Assembly: GCF_002890895.1 (NCBI RefSeq)
Contig: NZ_POUL01000001.1
Location: 588,443 to 652,442 of the forward strand
Direction of reading: 5' to 3'
Length of the DNA: 64,000 nucleotides
From: Stutzerimonas stutzeri
GTDB lineage: Bacteria > Pseudomonadota > Gammaproteobacteria > Pseudomonadales > Pseudomonadaceae
The position numbers were made by a program, and so were the translations under genes. Shown piece by piece: positions 35,435-44,915 of this stretch. How positions within the stretch are numbered: position 1 is the stretch's first letter; each line of letters starts with the position of its first letter. The notes under the pieces are model-generated. The model searched no databases. It worked only from the letters and a program-made list of their open reading frames with translations, and was not told the DNA's origin.

Positions 35435-36493
35435 TTACCGCTCCAGAACACCGACATCTGCCCATGCCTGCCTGACCGCCTGCGCCTCGCTGCTGCCGAC
35501 GCCAAAACGGGTCAATGCGTTTTCGATGGTCAAACTGGCGAACGCGATGAAATCCGCATCCCTGGCCAGTCTCTGATCGCAGAGCGTGTCGTACCAGATG
35601 CGCCCGGCCTTGTCCCAGGCGTAGCCGCCGAGGGCTTGGGCGGCTAGATAAAACGCGTGATTGGGAATGCCAGAGTTGAGGTGCACGCCGCCGTTGTCAT
35701 CACGGGTGTCGATGAAGTCGCGCATGTGCCCTGGCTGCGGGTCCTTGCCCAACAGCGGATCGTCGTAGGCGCTGCCGGGATTGGCCATCGAGCGCAATGC
35801 CGAGCCCTTCACCTTGTCGGTCAGCAACTCGGCGCCGATCAGCCAGTCGGCCTGCTGAGCTGTCTGCCGGAGGCTGAACTGTCGGACCAGCACGCCGAAC
35901 ACATCGGATAGCGATTCGTTCAAGGCACCGGATTGGTTGAGATACAGCAGCCCGGCTTCACTCTCGATGATGCCGTGGGCCAGCTCGTGCGCCACCACAT
36001 CCAGTGACAGCGTAAAGCGGTTGAATATCTCGCCGTCACCATCGCCGAAGACCATCTGCGCGCCGTTCCAGAAGGCGTTCTCGTAGCCAACACCGTAGTG
36101 CACCGTGCCGATAAGCGGAAAGCCATGGTTGTCGATCGAGTCGCGACCGAACACTTGCCAGAAACAAGCGTGGGTCTTGCCGAGCGCATCGTAGGCCTCG
36201 TCGACGGCCGAATCGCCAACTGGCAGCTGACCCTCGATTCTGGCCAGCACGCCAGGTAACAGCATCTGTTGCGCCGCATCGTGAATGCTACGGCGCGGCT
36301 CGCCCGGCCGACCTCGCTCAGGCAGCACGGTGACGCTTGGCTGTCGCTTGGGTGGCCCGGGATTGGGCAGCAGAGCGCTCACCTGTGCCAGCGTTTCCTG
36401 GGCCCGCTCGCGCTGCCACTCCGAGCCGTGCGCAATGATCCGGTCGAGTATGTACGGCGGGATGAAGCTGTGGCGCATGCTTGAATTTTGCAT
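35435..36493 (-). CDS. protealysin-type M4 metallopeptidase
   Basis: Thermolysin-family zinc protease of 352 residues. It has no signal peptide. The short N-terminal propeptide carries the protealysin-type motif HSFIPPYILDRI (8-19). The catalytic site is complete: HELAH (169-173, zinc ligands and catalytic E170), third zinc ligand in NESLSD (E193), and the C-terminal M4 region with DNGGVHLNSGIPNHAF supplying the active-site histidine. Small propeptide, missing signal and adjacent inhibitor gene fit the protealysin group, whose members act in the cytoplasm or leave the cell by an unknown route. The start has GGGGAG 4 nt upstream. Confidence 0.92.
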   Translation of the reverse strand: MQNSSMRHSFIPPYILDRIIAHGSEWQRERAQETLAQVSALLPNPGPPKRQPSVTVLPERGRPGEPRRSIHDAAQQMLLPGVLARIEGQLPVGDSAVDEAYDALGKTHACFWQVFGRDSIDNHGFPLIGTVHYGVGYENAFWNGAQMVFGDGDGEIFNRFTLSLDVVAHELAHGIIESEAGLLYLNQSGALNESLSDVFGVLVRQFSLRQTAQQADWLIGAELLTDKVKGSALRSMANPGSAYDDPLLGKDPQPGHMRDFIDTRDDNGGVHLNSGIPNHAFYLAAQALGGYAWDKAGRIWYDTLCDQRLARDADFIAFASLTIENALTRFGVGSSEAQAVRQAWADVGVLER

Positions 36494-36667
36494 CGACTCC
36501 CCTTCAGCCAGATCGCTTACAAGCGCCCCCTCAGATTGGGGCCCCTTCAGGCGCAGCGATGTCGTGCCGGCTGTTTTTCAATGTCTGCTTTGAGCAGGCT
36601 AGAGCAAAAGCCACAGTCGGCAAGCTGCATAGGGGTGCTTTGATTCGGCGGAGTGCAGAGAGGGAGT

Positions 36668-37000
36668 TCAGCCGATGATTGCGCTGTCGTTAGCGGCAAG
36701 TTGCGTCTCAGCGAGCGCGCTACCGTTATTCAGCGCTTCGATTGCCTGGTCGAGCTGCTTGATGCAGAGATCAATGGCCATTTGCCGCAAGGCCTCCGGC
36801 CACTCGTGGTCAGCAACCGGTTCGATCAAGTCCAGGATCTGAGAGTAGCCGACAAGCGCTCCATGCTTAATTTTCAGGGTTTCGCCAGCTGTAACAATGG
36901 TGAGCGGATCTCTCGAGGTGATGACTGCGCCAACAACGAGCAACGCGTCGACCTGTTTGCGGAGCGTGTGGAGTACACGCTTGTCCTGAGCTGATTTCAC
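36668..37000 (-). CDS. small protein of unknown function, paralog 1 of 3
   Basis: 110 residues. It shares a common plan with the next two genes: KRVLHTLRKQVDALLVVGAVITSRDPL at the N-terminus, a middle strand region (GETLKIKHGALVGYSQ), then EWPEALRQMAIDLCIKQLDQAIEA. The start is a GTG at 37000 (an overlapping ATG is followed by a stop), and the site upstream is poor. No signal peptide, membrane helix or known motif. It is most similar to paralog 3. Same strand as the M4 protease/emfourin genes, 174 nt upstream of the protease. Confidence 0.75.
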   Translation of the reverse strand: MKSAQDKRVLHTLRKQVDALLVVGAVITSRDPLTIVTAGETLKIKHGALVGYSQILDLIEPVADHEWPEALRQMAIDLCIKQLDQAIEALNNGSALAETQLAANDSAIIG

Positions 37001-37152
37001 ATCAAAAAGCCATCATCCATGAAGGCCGCAGATTCTACTAAATGTGATGCGCATCACAAACACTAAATATCGAGACCGTCGTGCCGATGTGGGCAAGCCC
37101 TTGCTTCGTTGCGGGCTGACGCATGGCGCCATCTTGAGCGCTGAAACGCGCC

Positions 37153-37458
37153 TTACAGGAAGGAGATGCGCTTAGCTTCGCGGGAGGCACTCAACTCAGT
37201 TTGTCGGGTGTCGAGCTGACCCAAGCAAATCTCGATAGCGACCTGTTGTAGCTCCGCGGAGGACCACACATGCCTGGCAATGACTGCAACCAGGCTTCGA
37301 AGCCCGTTCTCGTTAAAAAGCTTTCCGTCATGCACCGTAAAGGTACATTCGTGAAAGTCTAAGATGATCGGACTGCGCCCGGTCAGGCTCGCTCCGGCGC
37401 TGAGCAGACAATCGATGTGCCGGCGCAATCTATGGTTTTCACGGCGTTCAGAAAGCAT
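37153..37458 (-). CDS. small protein of unknown function, paralog 2 of 3 (most divergent)
   Basis: 101 residues. The same layout is recognisable: RRENHRLRRHIDCLLSAGASLTGRSPI, a central beta-like part (FTVHDGKLFNENGLRSL), then WSSAELQQVAIEICLGQLDTRQTEL. The core positions (LRRHID, LL-xGA, QxAIE/DLC-QLD) are shared with the neighbours, so it arose by duplication and diverged. The ATG has GGAAG 6 nt upstream. Function unknown; the shared hydrophobic C-terminal helix suggests a conserved oligomer or partner surface. Confidence 0.75.
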   Translation of the reverse strand: MLSERRENHRLRRHIDCLLSAGASLTGRSPIILDFHECTFTVHDGKLFNENGLRSLVAVIARHVWSSAELQQVAIEICLGQLDTRQTELSASREAKRISFL

Positions 37459-37506
37459 AGGGGTCTTCCGGCCCAGCCGGCGATTAGCGCCGGCTGACCC
37501 TCAGCA

Positions 37507-37833
37507 TCAGCTTGCCTGGCCTTGCCTGGCCGAGGCGCCGCTTTCCAGATTGTCTTCAAGCCCGGCTTCGATGGCTTCGTCGAGCTGATGGCAGCAGAGA
37601 TCGGCAGCCATCTCGCGCAATGAATCCGGCCATTCGCCGTCGGTGGTCGGCTCGATCAATGCGAGGGATTTGTAGTAGCTGATGAGCATGCCGTGGTCGA
37701 CCCGAAGCACCTGTCCGCCATCGAGGAGGACGAGCGGATCCCGCTGAGTGATAACTGCGCCGTGCGCCAGGAGTACGTCGATATGTTTTCGCAGCGCATG
37801 AAGCTTCCGCTTTTCTTCCTTGAACTCACCCAT
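37507..37833 (-). CDS. small protein of unknown function, paralog 3 of 3
   Basis: 108 residues and probably first in the transcript. EEKRKLHALRKHIDVLLAHGA, then VITQRDPLVLLDGGQVLRVDHGMLISYY and EWPDSLREMAADLCCHQLDEAIEA align almost position for position with paralog 1. The ATG has GAGGG 8 nt upstream, the best start of the three. The three genes are spaced by 48 and 152 nt. I recognise no domain; a cytoplasmic helical protein with a small beta element is all that can be said. Confidence 0.78.
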   Translation of the reverse strand: MGEFKEEKRKLHALRKHIDVLLAHGAVITQRDPLVLLDGGQVLRVDHGMLISYYKSLALIEPTTDGEWPDSLREMAADLCCHQLDEAIEAGLEDNLESGASARQGQAS

Positions 37834-38072
37834 GTCGTAACCCTCGACCTTGAAGGCGTCGAAGTCTAATCAACCCTTGATGGCACTTAAATAGCTAAAT
37901 GCCACCACTCGCTTAGGTTTTTGCATGGAACTGAGCATATGTTGATCGACGTCATCCACCCGCCCGGATAGACAGCGCACCAAGCTCTGCTACACCCGGC
38001 GCCCAGCTTTCGTTTCGGCGGACGACAAAGCCATCTCGGCCTGATGCTTGCGTTGTCGCCGCCTTCTACCTC

Positions 38073-38078
38073 TATAAT
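38073..38078 (+). promoter_or_regulatory. sigma70-type -10 element (TATAAT) of the oxyanion transporter operon
   Basis: A perfect TATAAT lies 37 nt upstream of the binding-protein ATG. The best -35 match is TTGCGT at 38048-38053 with a long 19-nt spacer, so activation by another factor is likely. Confidence 0.5.
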
Positions 38079-38115
38079 CCGCGCGCTTTTTCCGCTATTG
38101 AACCGGAGAACCACA

Positions 38116-38967
38116 ATGCTGAAGCGCACCCTGGCAGCCGTTACCGGCCTTGCCCTTTCGTTGTCTATTGCCACCACCCATGCTGCCGACGTCCTTCGCG
38201 TATCGGCCATTCCCGACGAAGCCCCGACCGAGCTGATCCGCAAGTTCGAACCACTGGGCGAATACCTCGAGAAAGAATTGGGCATGCCGGTCAAGTTCAC
38301 CCCGGTTTCCGATTACGCTGCGGTGGTCGAATCCCTCGCGTCCGACCGCCTCGACCTGGCCTGGCTCGGCGGCTTCACCTTCGTCCAGACTCACCTGAAG
38401 ACCGGCGATGCGATCCCGCTGGTACAGCGGGAACAGGACGAGAAATTCACCAGTAAATTCATCACTGCCGATCCTGAGGTCAAGACCCTGCAGGACCTGA
38501 AAGGCAAGACCTTTGCGTTTGGCTCCGTGTCTTCGACCTCCGGCAGCTTGATGCCGCGCTACTTCATGATCAAGGACGGCATCGATCCCGAGCAGTTCTT
38601 CAAACGCATCGCCTATTCCGGTGCGCATGACGCCACGGCGGCATGGGTCCAGGCTGGCAAAGCCGATGGTGGCGTACTCAATGCCTCGGTGTGGGACAAG
38701 CTGGTCGCGGCTGGCAAAGTCGATACCGACAAGGTGCGGGTAATCTCCACCACGCCGCCCTACTACGATTACAATTGGACCGTACGCGGCAACCTGGACC
38801 CGGCGCTGGTACAGAAGATCAAAACCGCCTTCCTTCAGCTCGACCCGAAGAATCCGGAACACAAGAAGATTCTCGATCTGCAAGCGGCCACCCGTTTCAT
38901 CGAAACCCGCCCGGAAAATTACGAAGGCATCGAGGAAGCTGCGCGCGCCGCTGGCCTGTTGAAGTGA
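38116..38967 (+). CDS. phosphonate/selenate-type ABC transporter, periplasmic binding protein
   Basis: 283-residue precursor with signal peptide (KRTLAAVTGLALSLSIATTHAA). The mature protein has the PhnD/PtxB-type fold: RVSAIPDEAPTELIRKFEPLGEYLEKELG, VVESLASDRLDLAWLGGFTFVQ, FGSVSSTSGSLMPRYFM. This subgroup is commonly labelled a putative selenate binding protein in Pseudomonas. The true ligand (phosphonate, phosphite, selenate or another oxyanion) cannot be told from sequence. The ATG at 38116 has CCGGAGAA upstream; earlier in-frame ATGs lie before the -10 element. First gene of a four-gene operon. Confidence 0.85.
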   Translation: MLKRTLAAVTGLALSLSIATTHAADVLRVSAIPDEAPTELIRKFEPLGEYLEKELGMPVKFTPVSDYAAVVESLASDRLDLAWLGGFTFVQTHLKTGDAIPLVQREQDEKFTSKFITADPEVKTLQDLKGKTFAFGSVSSTSGSLMPRYFMIKDGIDPEQFFKRIAYSGAHDATAAWVQAGKADGGVLNASVWDKLVAAGKVDTDKVRVISTTPPYYDYNWTVRGNLDPALVQKIKTAFLQLDPKNPEHKKILDLQAATRFIETRPENYEGIEEAARAAGLLK

Positions 38968-39032
38968 GCCCAGCTAGCCGTAGCGCCTCTGCCTCCCGTG
39001 TTTCTGAAGCCAGGGTAAGTGGGTGCGTTTGA

Positions 39033-39893
39033 ATGAGCCATGCAACAACGTCTGCTGGCTTGCTCGAGAGTGATGAGTCTCCGGCCAAATCCGTCCTGCG
39101 GCTGGCCGGCGTCAGCTATTGGCATGCCGGTGGACAGCTCGCACTGCACAATATCGAGCTGGAGATCGCTCAGGGCGAGCGGGTTGCGCTGATTGGCCCC
39201 TCGGGCGCAGGCAAGACCACCTTGCTGCGCCTGCTTGCCACTCATCTAGAACCGGTCACTGGGCAACTGGACGTGCTCGGTGACCGCCCCTGGTCGCTTT
39301 CAGCAGGTGCCCGGCAGAAGCTGCGCTCACGTATCGGCCTGATTCACCAGGCGCCACCGCTGCCGCCACGGCAACGGGTGATCACCTCGGTGCTGGCCGG
39401 CCGGCTCGGCCAATGGTCACTTGTACACAGCTTGCTCAGCCTGGTCTATCCGCTGGACAAGGATGGTGCTGCGCAGGCGCTGGGCAAGCTGGATCTGGCG
39501 GACAAACTCTATGCCCGTTGCGATCAGCTTTCTGGCGGGCAGCTGCAGCGAGTCGGCATCGCACGCGCGCTTTACCAAAGCCCGGAACTGATCCTGGCAG
39601 ACGAGCCGGTCTCGGCGATGGACCCCGTGCTCGCTGCCTATTCACTGAATGTGCTCAACCGCGAGGCCATGAGCCGCCAGGCGACGCTACTGGCCAGCCT
39701 GCACGCCGTTGAGCTGGCACTGGAGCATTTTCCTCGGGTGATTGGCGTGCGCGATGGCCGCATCCTCTTTGACAAGCCGTCCAGCCAGGTAATGCCGGCC
39801 GAACTCGAAGCGCTCTATGCCAATGAGCAACTGGGCAGTGCGGCGGTCTTGCAGGCGATGCCCGGCCAGCCTCTGCAAATTCCTCGATGCTGA
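39033..39893 (+). CDS. oxyanion ABC transporter ATP-binding protein (PhnC-like)
   Basis: 286 residues. ATPase with Walker [10 protein letters not shown] near residue 55, Q-loop (IGLIHQAPP), signature LSGGQLQR near 170, Walker B LILADEP and an H-loop in LLASLHAVE. Compared with PhnC the N-terminus has about 25 extra residues before the first strand, and the C-terminus extends past the H-loop. It lies 65 nt downstream of the binding protein and overlaps the first permease by 7 nt. It energises the import of the unknown oxyanion. Confidence 0.87.
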   Translation: MSHATTSAGLLESDESPAKSVLRLAGVSYWHAGGQLALHNIELEIAQGERVALIGPSGAGKTTLLRLLATHLEPVTGQLDVLGDRPWSLSAGARQKLRSRIGLIHQAPPLPPRQRVITSVLAGRLGQWSLVHSLLSLVYPLDKDGAAQALGKLDLADKLYARCDQLSGGQLQRVGIARALYQSPELILADEPVSAMDPVLAAYSLNVLNREAMSRQATLLASLHAVELALEHFPRVIGVRDGRILFDKPSSQVMPAELEALYANEQLGSAAVLQAMPGQPLQIPRC

Positions 39894-40720
39894 ACCCAGT
39901 CTTCACCCAGCGCGACCCCGCCGCCCACTCACGCCTGGTGCTGACCCTCGTGGCACTGGCGCTGCTGTGGCCGGGCTTGTCGTTGAGCGAATTGGATATC
40001 GGTGTGCTCTTCGATGGCAGCAACGCGGAGATCATGGCCAGTTTCCTGTCCGGTTTCTGGCCTCCGGCTCATGATGCCGCGTTCTTGCGCCTGCTCGGGC
40101 GCGCAACATTGGAAACGCTCGCTATCGCAACAGCTGGCATGACTTTGGCCCTCGCCGTGGCCATCCCCTGCGCCCTGCTGGCGACCCGCGCCTTGTCGAT
40201 CTCAGCGGTCAGCCGCGGCGGTCGTCCTCACTGGTGGGCTCAGGCGCTGCGTTGGCCAGTCAGAGGGCTGCTGATTCTGCTGCGCAGCGTCCCTGAAATC
40301 GTCTGGGCACTGCTCTTCGTCCGCGCTGTCGGGCTCGGGCCTACCGCTGGGGTACTGGCCATTGCCATCACCTATGCCGGCATGCTCGGCAAGGTCTATG
40401 CGGAAATTTTCGAGTCGGTCGATCCTCTGCCCACTCGCGCGCTGATTGGCGCTGGCGGTTCGCGCCTGCAGGCCTTCGCCTACGGCGTGTTACCGCAGGC
40501 CACCGGCGAAATGCTCTCCTATACCGTCTACCGCTGGGAGTGCGCCATCCGCGCTTCCGTGGTGATGGGCTTCGTCGGCGCGGGTGGTTTGGGCCAGCAG
40601 ATGGACCTGTCGATCCGCATGTTCGCCGGCGGCGAAGTGGCGAGCATGCTGTTGACCTTCCTGGTGCTGGTGCTGCTGGCCGACCTGCTCAGCCAGCAGC
40701 TGCGCCGGAGGTACGTCTGA
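39887..40720 (+). CDS. oxyanion ABC transporter permease 1 (PhnE-like)
   Basis: 277-residue inner-membrane protein with about six helices. The coupling motif region typical of PhnE-type permeases is present ([32 protein letters not shown]), as are [26 protein letters not shown] and [22 protein letters not shown]. Its start overlaps the ATPase gene and its stop overlaps the start of the second permease, so all are translated as a coupled set. Confidence 0.87.
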   Translation: MLNPVFTQRDPAAHSRLVLTLVALALLWPGLSLSELDIGVLFDGSNAEIMASFLSGFWPPAHDAAFLRLLGRATLETLAIATAGMTLALAVAIPCALLATRALSISAVSRGGRPHWWAQALRWPVRGLLILLRSVPEIVWALLFVRAVGLGPTAGVLAIAITYAGMLGKVYAEIFESVDPLPTRALIGAGGSRLQAFAYGVLPQATGEMLSYTVYRWECAIRASVVMGFVGAGGLGQQMDLSIRMFAGGEVASMLLTFLVLVLLADLLSQQLRRRYV

Positions 40721-41484
40721 AACCGCTCGCGCGCTACGCCCTGCCGCTGCTCCTGGTTATCGCAGTGCTCGGATCGTTTAGCTATCTGCAGCTCGAAGCC
40801 AGCGCGTTGTTCAGCCGCGAAGGCCTCGCGCACATGGGCGAATACGCCACAGGTTTTCTCAGTCCCGACCTGTCGGCGCCGCACTTGCGCGCCATCGGCT
40901 ACGGCGCGCTGGAAACCCTGGCGATGTCGGCCATCGGCACCTTACTGGCAGCATTGCTTGGCCTGCTGCTGGCGCTGCCGGCGGCCGGACGCTTCGGAAT
41001 GATTGCAAAGGCCGTTTCGCGATTGCTCCTTAATGCGCTACGTGCGATCCCTGAACTCGTCTGGGCGGCACTGATGGTCCTGGCGGCGGGCCTGGGACCG
41101 AATGCAGGCACCTTAGCCCTCGCGTTGCACACAGCAGGCGTGCTTGGGCGTCTGTTCGCCGAAGCCTTGGAAAACACGCCGAACGCGCCGAGCGAGGCGC
41201 TGCGACTGGCCGGCAGCGGTCGAGTCACCGCGTTCTGCTACGGCACCTTGCCGGGTTTGTGGCCGCAGCTCGTCGCCTACAGCCTTTACCGGTGGGAAAA
41301 CAACATCCGCATGGCAAGCGTACTCGGCTTCGTTGGCGCCGGCGGCCTCGGCCAGATGCTCTACATGAGCCTCAGCCTGTTCCAGGAGGCGCAAGCATCG
41401 ACAGTAATCCTCGCCATGCTGCTGATGGTGCTGGCTGTCGATGCATTGAGTGGCTGGGCCCGCCAGCGCTGGGTCCGCGCGTAA
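40717..41484 (+). CDS. oxyanion ABC transporter permease 2 (PhnE-like), probable CTG start
   Basis: About 255 residues, homologous to permease 1: RAIPELVWAALMVLAAGLGPNAGTLA, EALENTPNAPSEALRLAGSGRVTAFCYGTLP and [19 protein letters not shown] match segment by segment. Two distinct permeases imply a heterodimeric channel. The frame has no ATG, GTG or TTG near the expected start. GGAGG at 40707-40711 lies 5 nt before CTG (40717-40719), which overlaps the permease 1 stop as CTGA and begins the expected basic/hydrophobic N-terminus [12 protein letters not shown]. The open frame extends upstream to 40540, but only as a shadow of permease 1. Confidence 0.8.
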   Translation: MKPLARYALPLLLVIAVLGSFSYLQLEASALFSREGLAHMGEYATGFLSPDLSAPHLRAIGYGALETLAMSAIGTLLAALLGLLLALPAAGRFGMIAKAVSRLLLNALRAIPELVWAALMVLAAGLGPNAGTLALALHTAGVLGRLFAEALENTPNAPSEALRLAGSGRVTAFCYGTLPGLWPQLVAYSLYRWENNIRMASVLGFVGAGGLGQMLYMSLSLFQEAQASTVILAMLLMVLAVDALSGWARQRWVRA

Positions 41485-41508
41485 TCGAGGCGCCCACCGG
41501 GCAGACCT

Positions 41509-42357
41509 TCAGAACAGGCGCTGCGACGAAAGCTCCATGATTTCATCGGTAATTTCGTCCTGCCGAACTCGACTGAACTGGGCATGCAACTCATCTTGGC
41601 GACGGTTGATGTTGTCCTGAGCGGTGATCATCGCGTGCATCCGCGCTTCATTTTCTGCGGCACACGACAACATCAGCGCCTCGCACAGCTCGGCATAGAC
41701 GTATTCTTCAGCCAACTGCAACACCAGCTGACCACGTTCGAGATGTGTCCGTGGCGACCGCTCGCCGGGTTCGACCGGAAAGCGCGAGTAATCGAACGGC
41801 AACAATGAGCGCGTGACGATCGCCTGTTTTCCGGCCTGCCGGGGCATGCCGTGCACCAGCGAAACGCGAGTCACCCGCTTCGGGTCGAGTCGGGTGTAGA
41901 GCGCCTCGGCGATGCGCCCCGCGAGCGCCTGGGCCTCATCCGGATGGACCGCCATGGGCGCCGACCAGACCGGCTTTAGCCCGCGATCGGCGGTACTGAC
42001 CTGACCGCGCGCACCCACCACCAGCAAGTCCCCCGGCAAGCGCTGCAGACCGTCGGCCGCAGCGTCGATCAGGCGGTCGTTGAAGGTGCCGACAAAGCCC
42101 TGTTCGGCACAGAGCACAAGCAACAGATGAGCCTGCGCCCCGTTTTTCGGTGTGCCAGGCCGATCAAGCTCTTCGAGAAGCCCAAGCCCTTTACCGATCG
42201 CCTCGCCCAGCGTACTGGCGTAGGCCCGAACACCCGCCAACCGCTGTTGTGCATCGTGCGAGCGGGCGGCCGCAATCCCGCGCATGGCGCCAATCACGCC
42301 AGCCAGCTCATGGGTGGTTTCAAGATGCTGGGCCAACTCCCCGAGGCGACTGCTCAC
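41509..42357 (-). CDS. atpG: N-type ATPase gamma subunit
   Basis: 282-residue central-stalk protein. The N-terminal helix ([31 protein letters not shown]) and the C-terminal helix ([41 protein letters not shown]) form the coiled-coil axle that rotates in the catalytic head, as in F-type gamma. The middle is shorter and more divergent than in housekeeping gamma. It is the last gene of the nine-gene operon. The start is the GTG at 42357, overlapping the atpA stop (GTGA). It ends 24 nt from the convergent transporter operon with no obvious terminator. Confidence 0.88.
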   Translation of the reverse strand: MSSRLGELAQHLETTHELAGVIGAMRGIAAARSHDAQQRLAGVRAYASTLGEAIGKGLGLLEELDRPGTPKNGAQAHLLLVLCAEQGFVGTFNDRLIDAAADGLQRLPGDLLVVGARGQVSTADRGLKPVWSAPMAVHPDEAQALAGRIAEALYTRLDPKRVTRVSLVHGMPRQAGKQAIVTRSLLPFDYSRFPVEPGERSPRTHLERGQLVLQLAEEYVYAELCEALMLSCAAENEARMHAMITAQDNINRRQDELHAQFSRVRQDEITDEIMELSSQRLF

Positions 42358-43880
42358 GTCGCGGTACTCGCCAGCTCGCGGCACAAGGCCGCGACTTCAG
42401 CTATCAGCGCGGCGCGCTGATCATCGTTCAGCTGACCACTGCGCTCGACCTCCTGGGATAACGCAGTAGCCCGCGCATCCAGCCAGGATGGCAGACGTTC
42501 GCGCAGGGACTTGAACATGGCGACCGGCTGAGCATCGAAAACTCCGTCGGACAAGGCCGCGAGCAGGGCCACCTGATCGATACGGCGCAAGGCGGCAAAC
42601 CGTGGCTGGGCAAACAGCGCCCGACTGCGCTCGCCGCGCTGTAACTGCGCCTTTACCCGGTTGTCGCTGAGCCCGCCGAACCGGGTGAACAACTCCAGCT
42701 CGAGGAACTGCGAGTACTCCAGACGAACTCGCCCAGCCACGTCGCGTAGGATGCGCGCCTGCGCCTTGCCGCCGACCCGGCTGACGGACAGCCCGACGTC
42801 GACCGCAGGCAGTTGGTTGGCGGCAGCAAGGTGGCTGTCCAGAACGATCTGGCCATCGGTGATGGAAATGAGGTTGGTCGGTATGTAGGCCGACAGGTTG
42901 CCCGCCTCGGTCTGCGCGATCGGCAAAGCGGTCAGCGAGCCGCCACCGAGTTCTGCGGACAACTTGGCGGCTCGCTCCAGCAGCCGCGCGTGCAGGTAGA
43001 AGATGTCCCCAGGGTAGGCTTCGCGGCCCGGCGCCTCGTGGGTCAGCAAGGCCAACTCGCGATGGGTCGCGGCATGTTTGCTGAGGTCATCGAGGACTAT
43101 CAATGCATGCTGGCCGCGGTCGCGAAAGTACTCGGCGATGCTGAAGCCGGCGAAGGGGGCGGCCCACTGCATGCCCGGCGAGGCTGACGCCGACGCAACC
43201 ACGAACACGCAGCGCTCCGCCGCGCCGTGCTCACGCACGGCCTCGATCACCTGCTGCACTGCGCTGGCACGCTGGCCAACCGCCACGTAGACGCAGATCA
43301 GTTCGGTGTGTTTCTGGTTGACGATGGCATCGATGGCCAGCGAGGTTTTGCCCGTGGCGCGGTCGCCGATAATCAGTTCGCGCTGGCCGCGGCCTATCGC
43401 AAACAGCGCATCGACGATCAGTACGCCGGTCTCCACCGGTTCGCGCACATGGTCGCGATCGATGATGGCGGGCGCCGGCCGCTCAATGGGCAGCCACTGC
43501 CGAGCTTCGATCGGCTCGTCGCGGTCCAGCGGCCGCCCCAACGGGTCCACCACACGGCCCAGCAGTTCGGGGCCTACCGGCACCTGAAGCACCTCGCCGG
43601 TACCATAGACACGCGACCCGGCGGCGATGGTGCTGGCTTCGTCAAGCAACACGACACCGATACGCTCGGCGTCGAGCGTCAGCACGAAACCGAAACCGGC
43701 GTCGTCAAAACGCAGCAATTCGTTAAGGCGCGCGCCGGGCAGCCCTGAAACCTGAGCGATACCGTCACCTACCTGCTCGACCCGACCCACTTCACCAGCC
43801 TCGGCGCCGAGCCGGACGCGGTCAAGAGCTGCACGGCTACGCGCGAGCCAGTCGTCGGTGTTGTGTCGATGATTAGGCAT
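42354..43880 (-). CDS. atpA: N-type ATPase alpha subunit
   Basis: 508-residue non-catalytic nucleotide-binding subunit. Walker [12 protein letters not shown] near residue 170, the alpha-type arginine region ([32 protein letters not shown]) and [19 protein letters not shown] mark it clearly as alpha. It overlaps atpF by 8 nt and atpG by 4 nt. The sequence is distinct from housekeeping F-ATPase alpha, as expected for an N-type second ATPase. Confidence 0.92.
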   Translation of the reverse strand: MPNHRHNTDDWLARSRAALDRVRLGAEAGEVGRVEQVGDGIAQVSGLPGARLNELLRFDDAGFGFVLTLDAERIGVVLLDEASTIAAGSRVYGTGEVLQVPVGPELLGRVVDPLGRPLDRDEPIEARQWLPIERPAPAIIDRDHVREPVETGVLIVDALFAIGRGQRELIIGDRATGKTSLAIDAIVNQKHTELICVYVAVGQRASAVQQVIEAVREHGAAERCVFVVASASASPGMQWAAPFAGFSIAEYFRDRGQHALIVLDDLSKHAATHRELALLTHEAPGREAYPGDIFYLHARLLERAAKLSAELGGGSLTALPIAQTEAGNLSAYIPTNLISITDGQIVLDSHLAAANQLPAVDVGLSVSRVGGKAQARILRDVAGRVRLEYSQFLELELFTRFGGLSDNRVKAQLQRGERSRALFAQPRFAALRRIDQVALLAALSDGVFDAQPVAMFKSLRERLPSWLDARATALSQEVERSGQLNDDQRAALIAEVAALCRELASTAT

Positions 43881-44616
43881 GCTCGGCGTCCAGCAGCTCG
43901 TTCTTCAACCGGTCCAGATCGGCACGAAAACTGTTGCGCACCACCACCGCGCCTCCGGTCAGTTCCAGCCCAGCGACCAGCGTGGCGTCGACCATGACGT
44001 CCAGCGTCACCGGCTGCCCCAGGGCGGTCGCAAGCGCCTGCTGGATTTGGGCGAGCTCGGCTTGCTCAAGAGAACGCGGCGCGTGCAGCTCGAATCGCTG
44101 TGCTGGCTGGCGCAGACTGTCACGAAGGGCCTCGGGCAACCGCGCCAACTCCGCCACCAGCCCTTCAACGAAGCCGCTAACCTGAGCATCCGCCGGCAAG
44201 CGCGCCAGCAGTTTTCTGGCGATATCGAGCGCCAGTTGTGCCGCGTCTGCCTCAGCCCGCCGACGTGCCGCGCGCTGGTCGTCCTGCAGCGCCTGCATCG
44301 CCTTTTCACGACTGTCCGCAGCGCCCGCTTCGGCCTCGCGCAACAACTTGCTGCGCATGGCGTCAGCCTCCTGTTGAACGGCCTCAAGCGCCGCCGCTCG
44401 TGTCTGGGCAACCGCTTCATTCGCCGCAACGGCACTGGCATCAAGCGCCTGCGCATCGGCCTTCGCCGCGGCGGCCTGATCGAGCAGTTCGGCCGCCACA
44501 CGCTGCCGTTCGGCGATGATTTGCGAAATCGGCTTGAACAGGAAACGCGACAGCAGCCACATCAATACCAGAACGTTGATCAGCTGCAGGCCGAGGGTCC
44601 ACCAATCGAGCTTCAT
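43873..44616 (-). CDS. atpF: N-type ATPase b subunit with delta-like C-terminal extension
   Basis: 247 residues, long for a b subunit. One N-terminal membrane helix ([18 protein letters not shown]) is followed by a long Ala/Glu/Arg-rich coiled coil (to about residue 150). The C-terminal part ([34 protein letters not shown]) resembles the end of delta/OSCP. N-type operons have no separate atpH, so this fusion-like tail probably replaces delta; that step is inference. It starts 13 nt after atpE. Confidence 0.88.
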   Translation of the reverse strand: MKLDWWTLGLQLINVLVLMWLLSRFLFKPISQIIAERQRVAAELLDQAAAAKADAQALDASAVAANEAVAQTRAAALEAVQQEADAMRSKLLREAEAGAADSREKAMQALQDDQRAARRRAEADAAQLALDIARKLLARLPADAQVSGFVEGLVAELARLPEALRDSLRQPAQRFELHAPRSLEQAELAQIQQALATALGQPVTLDVMVDATLVAGLELTGGAVVVRNSFRADLDRLKNELLDAEHA

Positions 44617-44629
44617 CGGGTCGCCACGC

Positions 44630-44878
44630 TCACTGAATGAACGGGTTAGCGAACAGCACCAGCACCGCGATAACCAGACAATAGATGGCCATGGTTTCGA
44701 TCATCGCCAAGCCGACAAACAGCGTTCTCGACAGCGTGCCGGCAGATTCTGGCTGACGGGCGATGGCGTCCATGGCCGCCGCCACCGCACGCCCTTCCGC
44801 CAGCGCCGGCCCGATCGCACCGAACGAAACGGCGATGGCCGCGGCGATGATGCTGACGATTTCGATCATATTGTCCAA
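44630..44878 (-). CDS. atpE: N-type ATPase c subunit (rotor ring)
   Basis: 82-residue hairpin of two membrane helices joined by the conserved polar loop ARQPE (40-44). The ion-site helix reads GLAMIETMAIY, so E61, T62 and Y66 match the Glu-Ser/Thr-Tyr set of sodium-type rings. Helix 1 has a second carboxylate, E28, where sodium-type rings carry Gln. Two acidic groups are a feature of N-type c subunits. The start is most likely TTG at 44878 (GGAGG 6 nt upstream); the ATG three codons later is too far from that site. Confidence 0.9.
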   Translation of the reverse strand: MDNMIEIVSIIAAAIAVSFGAIGPALAEGRAVAAAMDAIARQPESAGTLSRTLFVGLAMIETMAIYCLVIAVLVLFANPFIQ

Positions 44879-44915
44879 TGTGCACCTCCAATAAGAATGC
44901 AGTTGAGCGGGGCAT

